From Hormoscilla sp. GUM202 (GTDB lineage Bacteria > Cyanobacteriota > Cyanobacteriia > Cyanobacteriales > Desertifilaceae): 64,000 bases of DNA. Shown here in pieces: positions 8,898 through 18,027 of the stretch. The stretch lies in NCBI GenBank assembly GCA_005518205.2, contig RFFC02000006.1, positions 180,400-244,399 on the forward strand, in the 5' to 3' direction. Position numbers and translations under genes: made by a program. Every line of letters starts with the position of its first letter. The stretch's first letter is position 1. Below the pieces are notes generated by a model, which was given only the letters and a program-made list of their open reading frames with translations, ran no database searches and had not been told where the DNA came from.

Positions 8898-9080
8898 TTG
8901 AGGATCGCAAGTGCTCATGCCCTTGTTAAGCAGGGAGATTACTTGATGCTAAAACTGCCAAGGATGGAGAAAAAGGCCAAAGAGGGGTATGGGTTGTTGG
9001 GTTTGAAAACAGGGTGGAAGGGAGCAGATCCAGATAAGTTCGGAAAGGATTTTGCCCTCAGATGTAATCGCCTGCTATAG
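8898..9080 (+). CDS. Short hypothetical ORF, doubtful
   Basis: A 60-codon frame from TTG 8898 (internal ATG 8946, MLKLPRMEKKAKEGYG) ends in LKTGWKGADPDKFGKDFALR. The charged composition is protein-like, but I recognise no family. A TATATTTCTGTTATATTT stretch just upstream could be promoter-like. It may equally be a chance frame or gene remnant. Confidence 0.2.
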   Translation: MRIASAHALVKQGDYLMLKLPRMEKKAKEGYGLLGLKTGWKGADPDKFGKDFALRCNRLL

Positions 9081-9246
9081 GGTATAGTACTGGCAATTGA
9101 CAACTGGCAACTAACAACCCAGTAATTGACTATCAGTCGGTAAAAAAGTAAAATATCAGCAGCAGGCGCTTATCGCGCTCCTGTGGTGAAAGTCGAAGAG
9201 AACCGTCAGTAGGGAAACTCATAAACATAACTAGAGGAGTTGGGCA

Positions 9247-10235
9247 ATGAGTAAAGGGATCCTGGCGCAATCAACTCCCACATTGCATCCAGTACTACAG
9301 GGTGCTCTGAGGAGTTTAGATGTTAACCTGAAAGCAGAATTAAAACGATACCGGCGCTACAAAGCAGGAGAACCACCGCTAGCACACAGCCTGACGGCTA
9401 GTTACAAAAATGGCAAAGCCCCGGAAGCGATCGCAGTCATGGCTCGCGCAGCAGCAGTACAGAACCCCAGGCTGCCAACGGCGACATCTACCGAGGATCG
9501 CGATGGGCCAGGGGGAGGCCAGATGCTCGGCTTTTCCTTGGGGAAACTGCCCGGAGGTGGGGCTGGTATCGCCCTCGCATCGGCAGCAGGTTCGACACCG
9601 GACGGAGAAGAGGCGATCGCGGAACTAGAGACAGAACCAGATGACTATCTAGAATCTTCCGCAGAACTACTCAAAAGTCTGGCATCTACAGCGGATGGAA
9701 CAGATGGAGTTGCTGCGAACTCGACAAACCCCGAGAACTCACAGAAAAGCAAGTTGCTGACTCCTTTGGGTATTGGCTCCATGCTGCTACTGTTGCTCAC
9801 TGGCGAAACGCTGTGGTTTGTGGGGAAGCACCCCTCGCTCGTCTGTCATCTGATTTTTCCGGAACGGTGGGATGATAACCCGAAACTGGTCCAGAGCAAC
9901 CCCAAACAAGCTATCAAAACTACCCGCCCCAAGGCAGTAGATTTGAATTTGGGCAGCCTCAGCGCATTGCCGACTAGAGCTGGGGCTAGTCGGAAACCAG
10001 TTTCCTCACCGGTAGAACCACAGTGCCCAAAAATAATCCAGCAACACCACAACCATCAGTGAATCCAAGGTCGGGATGCTGCCTCTCTGCCGTACTATTA
10101 TGTGGTGATGGACCTGGACAGCCTAGAGCAGATCGGGAAAATTATTCCCGATGCGACGGTGCAAGACTTTCCTCAAGGAAGAAAAATTCAGTTGGGTGTC
10201 TGACGAGATCAACCCGGTTATCAGTACCGGCGTCT
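9247..10235 (+). pseudogene. Broken SPOR-like membrane protein, cyanobacterial
   Basis: The first frame (9247-10062) encodes an N-terminal LQGALRSLDVNLKAELKRYR region, a low-complexity middle and one membrane helix (LLTPLGIGSMLLLLL, about residue 172). The frame then ends early. The next pieces continue in the two other frames: PVPKNNPATPQPSVNP near 10020, then SLPYYYVVMDLDSLEQIGKI ... PQGRKIQLGV to about 10203. That last part resembles the C-terminal sporulation-related (SPOR-like) domain of this cyanobacterial family. At least two frameshifts separate them, so I call a pseudogene. AGAGGAG at 9232-9238 precedes ATG 9247. Confidence 0.65.
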
Positions 10236-10255
10236 AGGACATGAGGTCGGCGCCC

Positions 10256-10291
10256 GTTCCCAGGCTTCGCCGGGCTTCGCCGTGGGAACGA
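10256..10291. repeat. REP-type palindrome (GTTCCCAGGC...GTGGGAACGAGG)
   Basis: Member of a short palindrome family with arms CGTTCCCAGGC and GGGAACG around a GGCTTCGCC-like centre. Other members lie near 5812, 16231, 16367, 26178, 43500, 43617 and 63520. They sit only in intergenic DNA. Confidence 0.6.
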
Positions 10292-10322
10292 GGAATAGTA
10301 GCGATCGAGGAGTTTCTGTGCG

Positions 10323-10350
10323 ATGGAATTGATCGATCGCATCTGGCGAG
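10323..10350 (+). pseudogene. N-terminal fragment of a PspA/Vipp1 paralogue
   Basis: ATG 10323 opens MELIDRIWR, the amphipathic N-terminal helix of PspA/IM30 proteins (compare MGLFDRISR in the intact gene at 13313). The similarity then stops abruptly and resumes at about 12084 (RIRANINSLVAEAQDPEKV) after an IS607 element. The two parts are one gene split by insertion. Confidence 0.7.
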
Positions 10351-10422
10351 GGCTACCGGCAGCAAACGATAAATTAGACAAAACTTTACAAAGTTGGACA
10401 AAAGATGTGATCTGATAAAACT

Positions 10423-10832
10423 ATGTCTAATTTTGTAAGTATATCTGAGGCAGCGGCGCTTTTAGGAGTTTCTACTAAAACAATTCGTCGCTCGGAAAAA
10501 GTTTGCCGTCTTAAGTCCACGAGAACTGAAGATAAACATAGACGATTTGAGGTGTGTGATTTGCTTGGAAATAAGCAAGCTGCCGCTTTAACTATCGCTA
10601 ATAAAGAGCGATTGCTTAGATTTGGAGCGATCTCATATTTACTTTATGCGAAATATTTGCCACAGAAATAGTTATTATTAACAAAACTGAGTATTTGGCC
10701 TATGAAGAAACTTTAGTGCAAGATGTTTTGGAGATTATTACTGTTTTTTCTGCTATACTTTATGGTTCTAGAAGTCACAAAAACAAGCAACTTATCAAGG
10801 AGCTTAAGCAGGTAGCGAGCCAAATTGAATGA
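10423..10832 (+). pseudogene. tnpA: IS607 TnpA serine recombinase, internally deleted
   Basis: The N terminus is a MerR-like helix-turn-helix (SISEAAALLGVSTKTIRR). The catalytic resolvase core is missing after CDLLGNKQ. A short stretch KERLLRFG follows, and then, in another frame, the C-terminal end TLVQDVLEIITVFSA ... GSRSHKNKQLIKEL to the TGA at 10830-10832. Loss of the catalytic domain plus a frameshift means it cannot act. Confidence 0.8.
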
Positions 10833-12110
10833 AATCTTTTAAGACAGAGCTAAAACTTAACAATTGTCAAAAAAATATGATGGCCAAACACGCTTGTCGC
10901 ACGGCGTACAACTGGGGATTTGCTACCTGCATAGAAGCTCACAAAAACAACAGAAAGCGTCCAACTGCAATCGATTTGCACAAGCGCTTAGTAGCTGAGG
11001 TGAAAGCCGCCAATCCCTGGTATTATGAAGTATCCAAAAGCGCCCCACGCTGCGCGAAAAATCAGCAAGCCTTAAGAGACGCAGGACTTGGCTTTCGAGA
11101 AAGTCTTTACCATTCCGGGTAGGGGCTTCCCACGGTTTAAGAAGAAAGGGGGTGTGGTCAAAACCCGTTGGTAGGAGACGGAGTAGCCCGAACGCGAAGC
11201 CAAGCCCTAAAGGGCCCGGCTACATGAACAAAGCCCACGCGCAGGGCCCCCTCCTCGCAGCGGAAGGGGCCTGGAGTGTGCAGGGGCTATATACATGTAT
11301 CTGGGCAGCGTCCGGTTCGTTACCCGGGGATCTGGCACCTGGCGATCAACTACTTTTGACCACACCCGAAGAAAGCCGGAACATGTAGAACATTCCTATG
11401 GAGGCGTCGGAGTCGATCTGAGCGTCAAAACCCTGGCGACCTTGAGCAATGGTAAAACTTTTCCAGCAGTGAAGGCTTACCGAAAAGCCAAGAGTAAGAT
11501 CGCTCATTTGCAACGGTCCGTCAGTCGAAAATTTAAAGGTTCCAACAATCGGAAAAAAGCGATCTTGAAACTGCAAAAAGCGCATTACCGCGTAGCTAGC
11601 ATCAGAAATGATGCCACTCACAAGCTGACTATATACCTAGCTAAAAACCACAGCGAGGTAGTCATCGAGGACTTGAACGTAAGTGGCATGCTGAAAAATC
11701 ACAGATTGGCACAAGCAATAGCGGATGGTGGATTTTATGAGTTTCGCCGCCAGCTAGAGTACAAGTGCCAATGGTACGACAGTAAACTAACAGTAGTTGA
11801 TAGGTTTTTTCCATCGTCTAAAACCTGTTCCCATTGCGGTCACGTCCGTAAAGGCTTAAAACTGTCAGACCGGACGTTTGTTTGTCCTCGCTGTGGATTC
11901 TTCTTAGACCGCGATTGGAACGCAGCAATTAACTTGGCTTTGGCGGGAAGCTCTCCCGTGTCAGCCTGTGGAGCATCACACAAGCGAAACTCGGCAGGTC
12001 GGATGCGTCGAAGCAGGAAAAGAACGCCAGATGCAGGCTCTACATCAAGCAGAGTTTGGATTTGTCTAACTTTGGGTAAGTTTCTTAGAGCGGATAAGAG
12101 CCAATATTAA
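10829..12110 (+). pseudogene. tnpB: IS607-associated TnpB, interrupted by a MITE and frameshifted
   Basis: The N-terminal part (MKSFKTELKLNNCQKNMM ... to RGFPRFKKK near 11147) is frameshifted near 11100. The MITE at 11149-11367 then interrupts it, and sequence is also missing at that point. The C-terminal part (from about 11385) keeps all RuvC residues: GVGVDLSVKTLA (D), VVIEDLNVSGM (E) and DRDWNAAINLA (D), plus the zinc finger CSHCGH ... CPRCGF. TnpB proteins are RNA-guided nucleases that help IS retention. This copy is unlikely to be functional as a whole. Confidence 0.85.
11149..11367. mobile_element. MITE of the GGGTGTGGTC family, copy 1
   Basis: The left end GGGGTGTGGTCAAAA and right end TTTTGACCACACCC are inverted repeats. 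Flanks are the 8-bp direct repeat GAAGAAAG (11141-11148 and 11368-11375). The internal 190 bp has no coding capacity and includes the GC-rich phrase GCGCAGGGCCCCCTCC, found elsewhere in the window. It lies in the IS607 tnpB. A second copy is at 16334-16710. Confidence 0.8.
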
Positions 12111-12572
12111 TAGTCTGGTGGCAGAGGCCCAAGATCCAGAAAAGGTGTTGTCACTGATAGTGAGGAATATGCGCCGAGGTTTGATGCTTCTGCGGCAGGC
12201 CGGATCTCAGGCGATCTGAGGTTTGTAGTGAGGACGGAAGTCCTCACTACAAACCTCAGAAAAATCGCCACCCAAAAGCCTGTAGAAAGAAAATGCTTGC
12301 AAGCGGAAACTACTGCCGACCAGCCGGTGGGCCCAGGCAGCGCTAGTGCAAGGGGATGAAATGCTTGCTCGTCAAGCTTGGGCTGCACGCTCTCGGAGAG
12401 TGAAACGGCACGGGCGCTGCGCTAGCAAATGCGAGAGCGAACTACAGTAGTCGGAAGCTAGGGCCGAACTAACGACGGGTATGGGAACTGCCCTGGGAGC
12501 CAGTAGTGGTGTAAACCGGGAATGTCCCTGGGATGTGCGGTTAATGTGGGTCTCCTTGGGTTTTGGTGATAA
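12084..12572 (+). pseudogene. C-terminal remainder of the split PspA/Vipp1 paralogue
   Basis: After the IS607 element, the frame RIRANINSLVAEAQDPEKVLSL resumes the gene begun at 10323. A 46-bp perfect palindrome (12217-12262) is inserted after QAGSQAI. Beyond it IATQKPVERKCLQAETTADQ and, shifted, WAQAALVQGDEMLARQAW continue the PspA coiled coil. It then degrades, with AELTTGMGTALGASS recognisable near 12460. The intact paralogue lies 740 bp downstream. Confidence 0.7.
12217..12262. repeat. Perfect 46-bp palindrome
   Basis: CTGAGGTTTGTAGTGAGGAC and its reverse complement flank a GGAAGT-like centre. It contains the phrase GTCCTCACTACAAACCT, related to AGTCCTTACTACAAACCT at 5409-5426. It interrupts the pspA paralogue, so it behaves as an insertable unit. 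Confidence 0.8.
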
Positions 12573-12671
12573 GTAAAACTTATATATACGCCAGATCAAG
12601 GCTTTCAGCCTTTTTTGTTGTCCTAAATTGTATCTTAGTATACAATTTACACCATAAACCCAGGAGAGCCG

Positions 12672-12717
12672 TTAATGTGCTCTGCGTAGTGCGATTAGCG
12701 CGCGCAGAGCACATTAA
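12672..12717. repeat. Inverted repeat TTAATGTGCTCTGCG
   Basis: Perfect 15-bp arms at 12672-12686 and 12703-12717 with a 16-base loop. It lies in a gene-free stretch (12573-12842) that also holds a GCGCAGGGCCCCCTCC phrase at about 12740. Its role is unknown; no T run follows. Confidence 0.7.
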
Positions 12718-12842
12718 GCAGTGCGGGTAGCGCGCGCACGCGCAGGGCCCCCTCCGCTGCACATCGAATGTTCGACTGTTGGGCACAGGAGACCCGCTGA
12801 GGGGGAGAAAATAGCAAGTGGACAATCAACCTCAGGTGGTCG

Positions 12843-13178
12843 GTCGAGCTTCCAGTCGCCTCTCAACCCTCCCATTCGGAACCGGACTCTCTTTACCGCA
12901 TCCGGCTACTGGTTGGTAAGCCCTTGTCATAGGTAGACTAAAAGGTTTCCCTTCTTTGCCCTCTTCTTGTGTCATTTCGCTCCTTTTGTTCTGTATCGCG
13001 ACTAAGTTAATGCCTGACTCTGGGCGGTGTGTGACGGGAAAGCTGCAGAACCCTTGTGTCACCTTTCCTAACATGTGCCCTTTTCAGGGACTAGAACCCC
13101 CATGATTACCAAGGTTGCTGGCTAATGGAACCAGCCAGGATTTCGCTGTTTATCAGCTTATACCTGAACGAATCGCAC
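12843..13178 (-). ncRNA. Group II intron, internally deleted, copy 1
   Basis: Read on the minus strand it begins GTGCGATTCGTTCAGG (13178 downward), the GUGYG start of group II introns. It carries a domain V (12878-12907, GCCGGATGCGGTAAAG ... CCGGTTCC) and ends ...AGCTCGAC at 12843 (AY end). At 336 bp it lacks most of domains I-IV and any reverse transcriptase. The 5' and 3' ends match the copies at 19079-19996 and 36093-37086. Confidence 0.75.
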
Positions 13179-13312
13179 CTGAACCTTCCTAATGTGCTAA
13201 GAATAAAGCAGAGATATCAATCTGATTTCCCATGGCAGGCGGGGCGATCGGGCCTCCCTATGCTCAAGCCCTGCTGATAATTTATACTACAACCGAAAGG
13301 AAAAACAGAATT

Positions 13313-14071
13313 ATGGGATTATTCGACCGCATTAGCCGAGTAATCAAGGCAAATATCAACGATCTGGTCAGCAAAGCTGAAGATCCAGAAAAGTTGCTAG
13401 AACAGTCTCTGCTGGAGATGCAGGAGGATCTGGTGCAGCTGCGTCAGGCTGTGGCTAGCGCGATCGCCAGCCAAAAACGCTTTGGGCAACAATGCTCACA
13501 GGCTCAAGATCGAGTTAATACCTGGCATCAGCGAGCCCAACTAGCCCTGCAAAAAGGCGATGAAAATCTGGCTCGGGAAGCGCTGCAACGCAAAAAGACT
13601 CATGTAGAGACAGCCACTACCCTCAAAGGGCAGTTGGAACAACAAAATCAGCATGTAGACAATCTCAAGCGCAACCTGCAGGCCCTAGAAGCTAAGATAT
13701 CGGAAGCCAAGACCAAAAAAGACATGCTCAAAGCCCGGCTGCAAGCTGCCAAGGCTCAAGAGCAACTGCAAGAAACTGTGGGTAAGATCGGCACGTCCAG
13801 CGCTGCAGCCGCCTTCGATCGCATGGAAGAAAAGGTCTTGCAAATAGAAGCCCGTGCTGGGGCGGCAGGGGAACTAGCTGGCGCTCAGATGGAGAGCAAA
13901 TTTGCCGCCCTCGGAGGCAGCGATGTCGATGAGGAATTGGCTCAGATGAAAGCTCAGATAGGCAGCCCTTCTCTATCCCCAGGACGGCTGCTAGCAGAAA
14001 CGGCGTCATCGGACCCAGGCGATGATGCTGATGAGTTGGAGAAGCTGCGTCGGGAACTGGATAAAATGTAA
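13313..14071 (+). CDS. vipp1: Vipp1/IM30, PspA-family membrane-remodelling protein
   Basis: Vipp1 forms ESCRT-III-like rings and rods on membranes and maintains thylakoids under stress. The 252-residue product has the N-terminal amphipathic helix MGLFDRISRVIKANINDLV, a long coiled-coil core (about residues 25-215) and a C-terminal extension ending DELEKLRRELDKM. That extension distinguishes Vipp1 from PspA (about 222 residues). ATG 13313 with GAAAGGAAA upstream is the family start; GTG/ATG codons from 13232 on would add an unrelated leader. A wrecked paralogue lies upstream. Confidence 0.94.
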   Translation: MGLFDRISRVIKANINDLVSKAEDPEKLLEQSLLEMQEDLVQLRQAVASAIASQKRFGQQCSQAQDRVNTWHQRAQLALQKGDENLAREALQRKKTHVETATTLKGQLEQQNQHVDNLKRNLQALEAKISEAKTKKDMLKARLQAAKAQEQLQETVGKIGTSSAAAAFDRMEEKVLQIEARAGAAGELAGAQMESKFAALGGSDVDEELAQMKAQIGSPSLSPGRLLAETASSDPGDDADELEKLRRELDKM

Positions 14072-14239
14072 ATACCTATGCAGTTCAACCCTTTGGCAGC
14101 TTCCTTTCCCCTCCCAATCCGGCCCGGGTGGGGAAAAATGCCTATTTACGGTGATGGGTACGAGAGACAAACCAGATTATTAAGATTGCGCTTAAAGCAG
14201 GTTAAACTAGTAATGGCTAATTAATGATGATTGGGTCTA

Positions 14240-14572
14240 ATGAGCGGCGTCAAAGCAATTTCCGATAGTAAGTTTGAAACTGAGGTTATCGAGGCAACTG
14301 CACCAGTATTAGTGTACTTTTGGGCTACTTGGTGCGGACCTTGTCGCCTGGTGTCTCCATCGATAGACTGGGCAGCTAGCCATTACGACTCGCGCCTCAA
14401 GGTAGTGAAGATGGAAGTGGATGCTAATCGGACATCCGTAAAGAAGTATAAAGTAGAAGGGGTTCCGGGTCTGAGATTATTTCAGAATGGTCGGGTGATA
14501 GCCTCCCATGAGGGTGCTATTACCAAACAGAAACTAATGGACTTTCTGGAAAGGCATCTAGTAAATGAGTGA
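14240..14572 (+). CDS. Thioredoxin-family protein
   Basis: This small disulfide reductase has the active site WCGPC at residues 31-35, preceded by LVYFWAT, and the cis-proline loop GVPGLRLF near residue 72. It is 110 residues and has no signal peptide, so it is cytosolic. I prefer ATG 14240 (MSGVKAISDS); TTG 14231 adds three residues. It lies 32 bp before an aminotransferase gene, so the pair is probably co-transcribed. Confidence 0.92.
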   Translation: MSGVKAISDSKFETEVIEATAPVLVYFWATWCGPCRLVSPSIDWAASHYDSRLKVVKMEVDANRTSVKKYKVEGVPGLRLFQNGRVIASHEGAITKQKLMDFLERHLVNE

Positions 14573-14604
14573 TAAGGGAATGAGCTATTAGCAAGGGAAA
14601 AATA

Positions 14605-15774
14605 ATGCAATTTGCAGAACGTTTACAACCCCTAACAGCTAACGTATTTGCGGATATGGACTCGGCAAAGGCGACAGCTGCTGCTGCTGGCAGGCAGGTG
14701 ATAGATTTATCTCTAGGCTCTTCTGACCTACCAGCGCCAGCAGATGCGATCGGGGCGATCGCATCTGCTCTATCTGACGCCAGTACCCACGGATATCTGC
14801 TATTTCAGGGGACAAAGTCATTCCGTCAAGCGGCAGCGTTCTGGTATACTCGGAAATTCGGCATTCCGGTAGACCCAGAAGCAGAGGTACTGACGCTGAT
14901 CGGCTCCCAGGAAGGGACAGGCCATTTACCTTTAGCAATACTCAATCCGGGAGATTTTGCCCTGCTACAAGACCCAGGTTACCCTTCCCATGCAGGAGGT
15001 GTCTACCTGGCTAGCGGACAAGTTTACCCGATGCCGCTACGGGCAGAAAATGATTTTTTGCCCGTGTTTGCCGAGATACCGCCATTGGTTTTGGCCCAGT
15101 CGCGGATGATGGTACTCAGCTACCCTCATAATCCGACTGCGGCAACTGCGCCTTTGTCTTTCTTTCAATCAGCTGTGGATTTCTGTCGCCGCCATGACCT
15201 GGTCCTGGTACATGATTTCCCCTATGGCGATCTGGTATTTGATGGCAGTTTGCATCCATCGATTTTACAAGCAGACCGGGATAAAAGCATCTCGATCGAG
15301 TTTTTTAGCATGTCTAAGTCCTATAGCATGGGGGGCTTGAGAATTGGCTATGCGATCGGGAATGCTTGGTTAATACGGGCCTTGAGACAAGTGAAGGCTG
15401 TAATAGATTTTAACCAGTATCGGGGGATATTGAATGGGGCGATCGCGGCTTTGAGTGGCCCCCAAGATGCAGTACGGGTAACTGTAGAAAATTTCCGCAG
15501 GCGTAGAGATGCCTTTGTGCAGGGATTGCACGGCATCGGCTGGGATGTGCCTATCCCAGCCGCGACAATGTATGTGTGGGCTCCACTGCCCGCTCCTTGG
15601 ACGGAAGATTCCATCTTATTCTGCCGTCAGATGGTGGCGGCCACAGGAGTAGCAGCTGCCCCAGGTGCGGGTTTTGGCAAGGCGGGAGAAGGGTATGTGC
15701 GTTTTGCCTTGGTGCATGAACCATCAATTTTAGAAGCGGCTGTGGAGAAAATCGCTAAATTTATGCAAGGGTAA
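14605..15774 (+). CDS. Class I/II PLP-dependent aminotransferase (LL-DAP aminotransferase-like)
   Basis: The 389-residue fold-type I enzyme has the cofactor lysine in SMSKSYSMGGLRIGYAIG near residue 240. It also has SYPHNPTAA near 175 (Asn/Pro of the substrate pocket) and VHDFPYGDLVF near 205 (Asp/Tyr contacts to PLP). The overall pattern fits the LL-diaminopimelate/succinyl-DAP aminotransferase-like group. The exact substrate cannot be read from the sequence. It follows the thioredoxin gene. Confidence 0.88.
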   Translation: MQFAERLQPLTANVFADMDSAKATAAAAGRQVIDLSLGSSDLPAPADAIGAIASALSDASTHGYLLFQGTKSFRQAAAFWYTRKFGIPVDPEAEVLTLIGSQEGTGHLPLAILNPGDFALLQDPGYPSHAGGVYLASGQVYPMPLRAENDFLPVFAEIPPLVLAQSRMMVLSYPHNPTAATAPLSFFQSAVDFCRRHDLVLVHDFPYGDLVFDGSLHPSILQADRDKSISIEFFSMSKSYSMGGLRIGYAIGNAWLIRALRQVKAVIDFNQYRGILNGAIAALSGPQDAVRVTVENFRRRRDAFVQGLHGIGWDVPIPAATMYVWAPLPAPWTEDSILFCRQMVAATGVAAAPGAGFGKAGEGYVRFALVHEPSILEAAVEKIAKFMQG

Positions 15775-15930
15775 AAATACTCTTGATGCCGTCAGCAGTG
15801 GGTCTAATGGTAGGACAGAGCCTAGGCCGTTTGCTCTCCTTTCCGCCCTCGCTAACGCGCTCGGGCTCCAGGATGCACCCTTGGGGGAATTTTGCCCAGT
15901 GTTCTACCCCCCCCCTCGCATACACTACCT

Positions 15931-16148
15931 ATATCCAAAACCTCTCCTGGCAAAAAAACGTTGAAAGCTTTACAGGACTTAGGTTTTACAGGCTACCAGT
16001 TAGAAGGTGAAGTTGCAGAGCGTGGGCGTTGCGTGTTCCCCGTGTCAAAACTATCTCCTTGGACGATTTTAGCTTTCTCATTATCTATGCTGCGGCAAAA
16101 GGTAAACCACAGGCGATCGCACTCAACCGAGCGTTAGGTCGTAAGTAG
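15931..16148 (+). pseudogene. Remnant of a cyanobacterial hypothetical protein
   Basis: Two fragments in different frames read LKALQDLGFTGYQLEGEV and then RVKTISLDDFSFLI ... PQAIALNRALGRK before TAG at 16146-16148. They look like consecutive parts of one small protein, with a short duplicated or inserted stretch (CGTGGGCGTTGCGTG) between them. I do not know its function. The region 15775-15930 upstream shows no gene. Confidence 0.45.
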
Positions 16149-16333
16149 TTATACCAATAAAAAAATATTGCTACAAATGAGCGCCTGAAAGCCTTGTCCA
16201 GAGGTGATTAAGTGGTGACCATTGACCTAGTTCCCTGGCTCCCGCCGGCTCCCGCCTGGGAACGGCAATTTTCAACCCTTATCATCTCGTCGTTGTGCAA
16301 CACGCTACGCTAAATCTTGTATCAGTTCTCACT

Positions 16334-16710
16334 GGGTGTGGTCAAAACCAGTTGGTAAGTCGCGCGTTCCCAGGCAGAGCCGTGGGAACGAGGGTAAAAT
16401 TATGACGATTTCGCCGGTTGATAAGTGGCTCTCGCCCAGATTTGTATTATAAATGATTGCACGTAATACATTAAATCAGTATTACGTGGGCTACGATGTC
16501 ATCGGTCATCAAGGCTCCTTTTGGCCAGGATATCAACAAATGCACGACCACACCGGAACTATAGCGCAATAGTTTCCCCAAAGATATCCCCCGGACGGCG
16601 AAAACCCGGGGGATATCTTGCAGTCAAAGGTAGTTGTATTGGTGGGGAACACCGAACGCTTGCCAACTGGTGCCAGGTCACGTATAACCCAACTGTTTGT
16701 GACCACACCC
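16334..16710. mobile_element. MITE of the GGGTGTGGTC family, copy 2, with nested palindromes
   Basis: Left end GGGTGTGGTCAAAACCAGTT; right end, complemented, GGGTGTGGTCACAAACAGTT. Flanks GTTCTCACT (16325-16333) and GTTCTCCACT (16711-16720) look like a 9-bp target duplication with one indel. Inside are a GTTCCC REP palindrome near 16367, CACGTAATAC/GTATTACGTG (16460-16488) and AAGATATCCCCCGG in inverted orientation (16581-16619). There is no transposase. Confidence 0.72.
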
Positions 16711-16802
16711 GTTCTCCACTAATGCAACCAATGCATGACCACGAGCAGAACCCTTGTCGGAATCTCCCGGATCGGCTAAAGTCGGGTAGAAACTAGAGAG
16801 GG

Positions 16803-17144
16803 ATGCAAGTGGTGCAAACTTCATTCGCTACGCCATATAATCGTCCAGACGGAATCGATGTTGCCTCGATGTCTCCTGGGTACCGTGCCGATTTTTCCGG
16901 AACGGTACAGGCGATCTCGCCGCAGGAGTTCCCGAAGTTTAGAGACCCAGTCTTGCTTCAGGCGGCTCGACAGCTTTATTATATTTACCTGGAAATCCCT
17001 CACTTACAAACGCGGCGTCCCCTAGGTGTGGTGATTAATCGCGAAACCCATCGATCTCTACTGATATTTAAGGGCACACCGATATTATTGCCCCAAGAAT
17101 ACTTCTTGCCCCTTGATTATATAGAATCACAACAGTATGACTGA
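16803..17144 (+). CDS. Conserved cyanobacterial hypothetical protein
   Basis: The 113-residue product is soluble, without signal peptide or cysteine motifs. Its C-terminal half (LLQAARQLYYIYLEIPHLQT ... LIFKGTPILLPQEYF) has a regular helix-strand pattern and reads as genuine protein. I do not recognise a function. It lies 21 bp upstream of pilD on the same strand and may be co-transcribed with it. Confidence 0.7.
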   Translation: MQVVQTSFATPYNRPDGIDVASMSPGYRADFSGTVQAISPQEFPKFRDPVLLQAARQLYYIYLEIPHLQTRRPLGVVINRETHRSLLIFKGTPILLPQEYFLPLDYIESQQYD

Positions 17145-17165
17145 GTAGTAATAGATCGCTAACCT

Positions 17166-17954
17166 ATGGAAATACTTGCTGTTGTAATTGTCTTTATCCT
17201 CGGCTCGGCGATCGGCAGTTTTCTAAATGTGGTAATTTATCGGATACCAGCAGGGTTATCGATACTATGGCCTCCGAGTCGCTGTCCCAAATGCTCCTAC
17301 CAGCTAAAGCCCTCTGAGAATGTGCCAATTTTCGGCTGGCTATGGTTAAGGGGGCGCTGTAGCAACTGCCTCTTCCCTATTTCCCGGCGCTATCCTCTGG
17401 TAGAAGCTGCCTCTGGCATCCTATTTTTACTGATTTACTGGCGCTTTGGCCTATCTGGGCAAACTCTGGGATATTGGGCATTCTTCAGCTGGCTGCTGGC
17501 ATTGTCCCTGATCGACCTGGATACGATGACCTTACCTAATTCTCTCACCCAGTCGGGATTATTGGCGGGCTTGCTGTTTCAGGCAGCTACTGGTGCAGGT
17601 GATGTCTATCCCCTGATGAATGGGATATTTGGGGCAGTTCTGGGTCTATGGTTGTTTGATGCCATTATCTTGTTGGGGTCTCTCGCCTTGGGACAAGCAG
17701 CAATGGGTGGCGGCGATGCCAAATTAGCGGCCATGATGGGGGCCTGGTTAGGCTGGAAATATTTGCTGCTAGCAGGGTTTCTTGCCTGTGCCCTCGGAGC
17801 GCATGCCGGCTCCGGGGCGATCGCCCTCGGGTGGCTCAAGCGGCGTCAAGCCATGCCCTTTGGACCATTTCTGGCCCTCGGTGCAGCAGTAACAGCCCTC
17901 TGGGGAGAAGCGATTTTATCGACATACTTACGGTTATTCTTCCCAGTCACCTGA
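17166..17954 (+). CDS. pilD: Prepilin peptidase / N-methyltransferase
   Basis: PilD cleaves and N-methylates type IV prepilins at the cytoplasmic membrane, needed for motility and DNA uptake. The 262-residue protein has the zinc-binding pairs CPKC and CSNC in the first cytoplasmic loop (residues 41-77). The two catalytic aspartates lie in [11 protein letters not shown] (about 118-128) and [10 protein letters not shown] (about 180). Around seven to eight hydrophobic helices follow the expected spacing. Start ATG 17166. Confidence 0.95.
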   Translation: MEILAVVIVFILGSAIGSFLNVVIYRIPAGLSILWPPSRCPKCSYQLKPSENVPIFGWLWLRGRCSNCLFPISRRYPLVEAASGILFLLIYWRFGLSGQTLGYWAFFSWLLALSLIDLDTMTLPNSLTQSGLLAGLLFQAATGAGDVYPLMNGIFGAVLGLWLFDAIILLGSLALGQAAMGGGDAKLAAMMGAWLGWKYLLLAGFLACALGAHAGSGAIALGWLKRRQAMPFGPFLALGAAVTALWGEAILSTYLRLFFPVT

Positions 17955-18027
17955 TAGGATAGTGTTTGAGTCGGATGGTGGTTCCTCTACTTATAAAATC
18001 TCTAATAGAAGGGAAATAGCCGTTTTC

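Larger units (their letters stand above)
10351..12083 (+). mobile_element. Degenerate IS607-type element (tnpA and tnpB) inside a pspA paralogue
   Basis: The element carries a MerR-headed serine recombinase remnant and a tnpB gene overlapping it by ATGA at 10829-10832, the IS607 layout. The limits are inferred from where PspA similarity stops (after MELIDRIWR) and resumes, so they are good to some tens of bases only. IS607 elements make no long inverted repeats, and none are seen. A 219-bp MITE is nested in tnpB. Confidence 0.75.

Noticed and set aside
12721..13074. Frames on both strands between the pspA remnant and vipp1
   Set aside because: They lie in GC-rich repeats and the truncated group II intron, which explain the sequence better.
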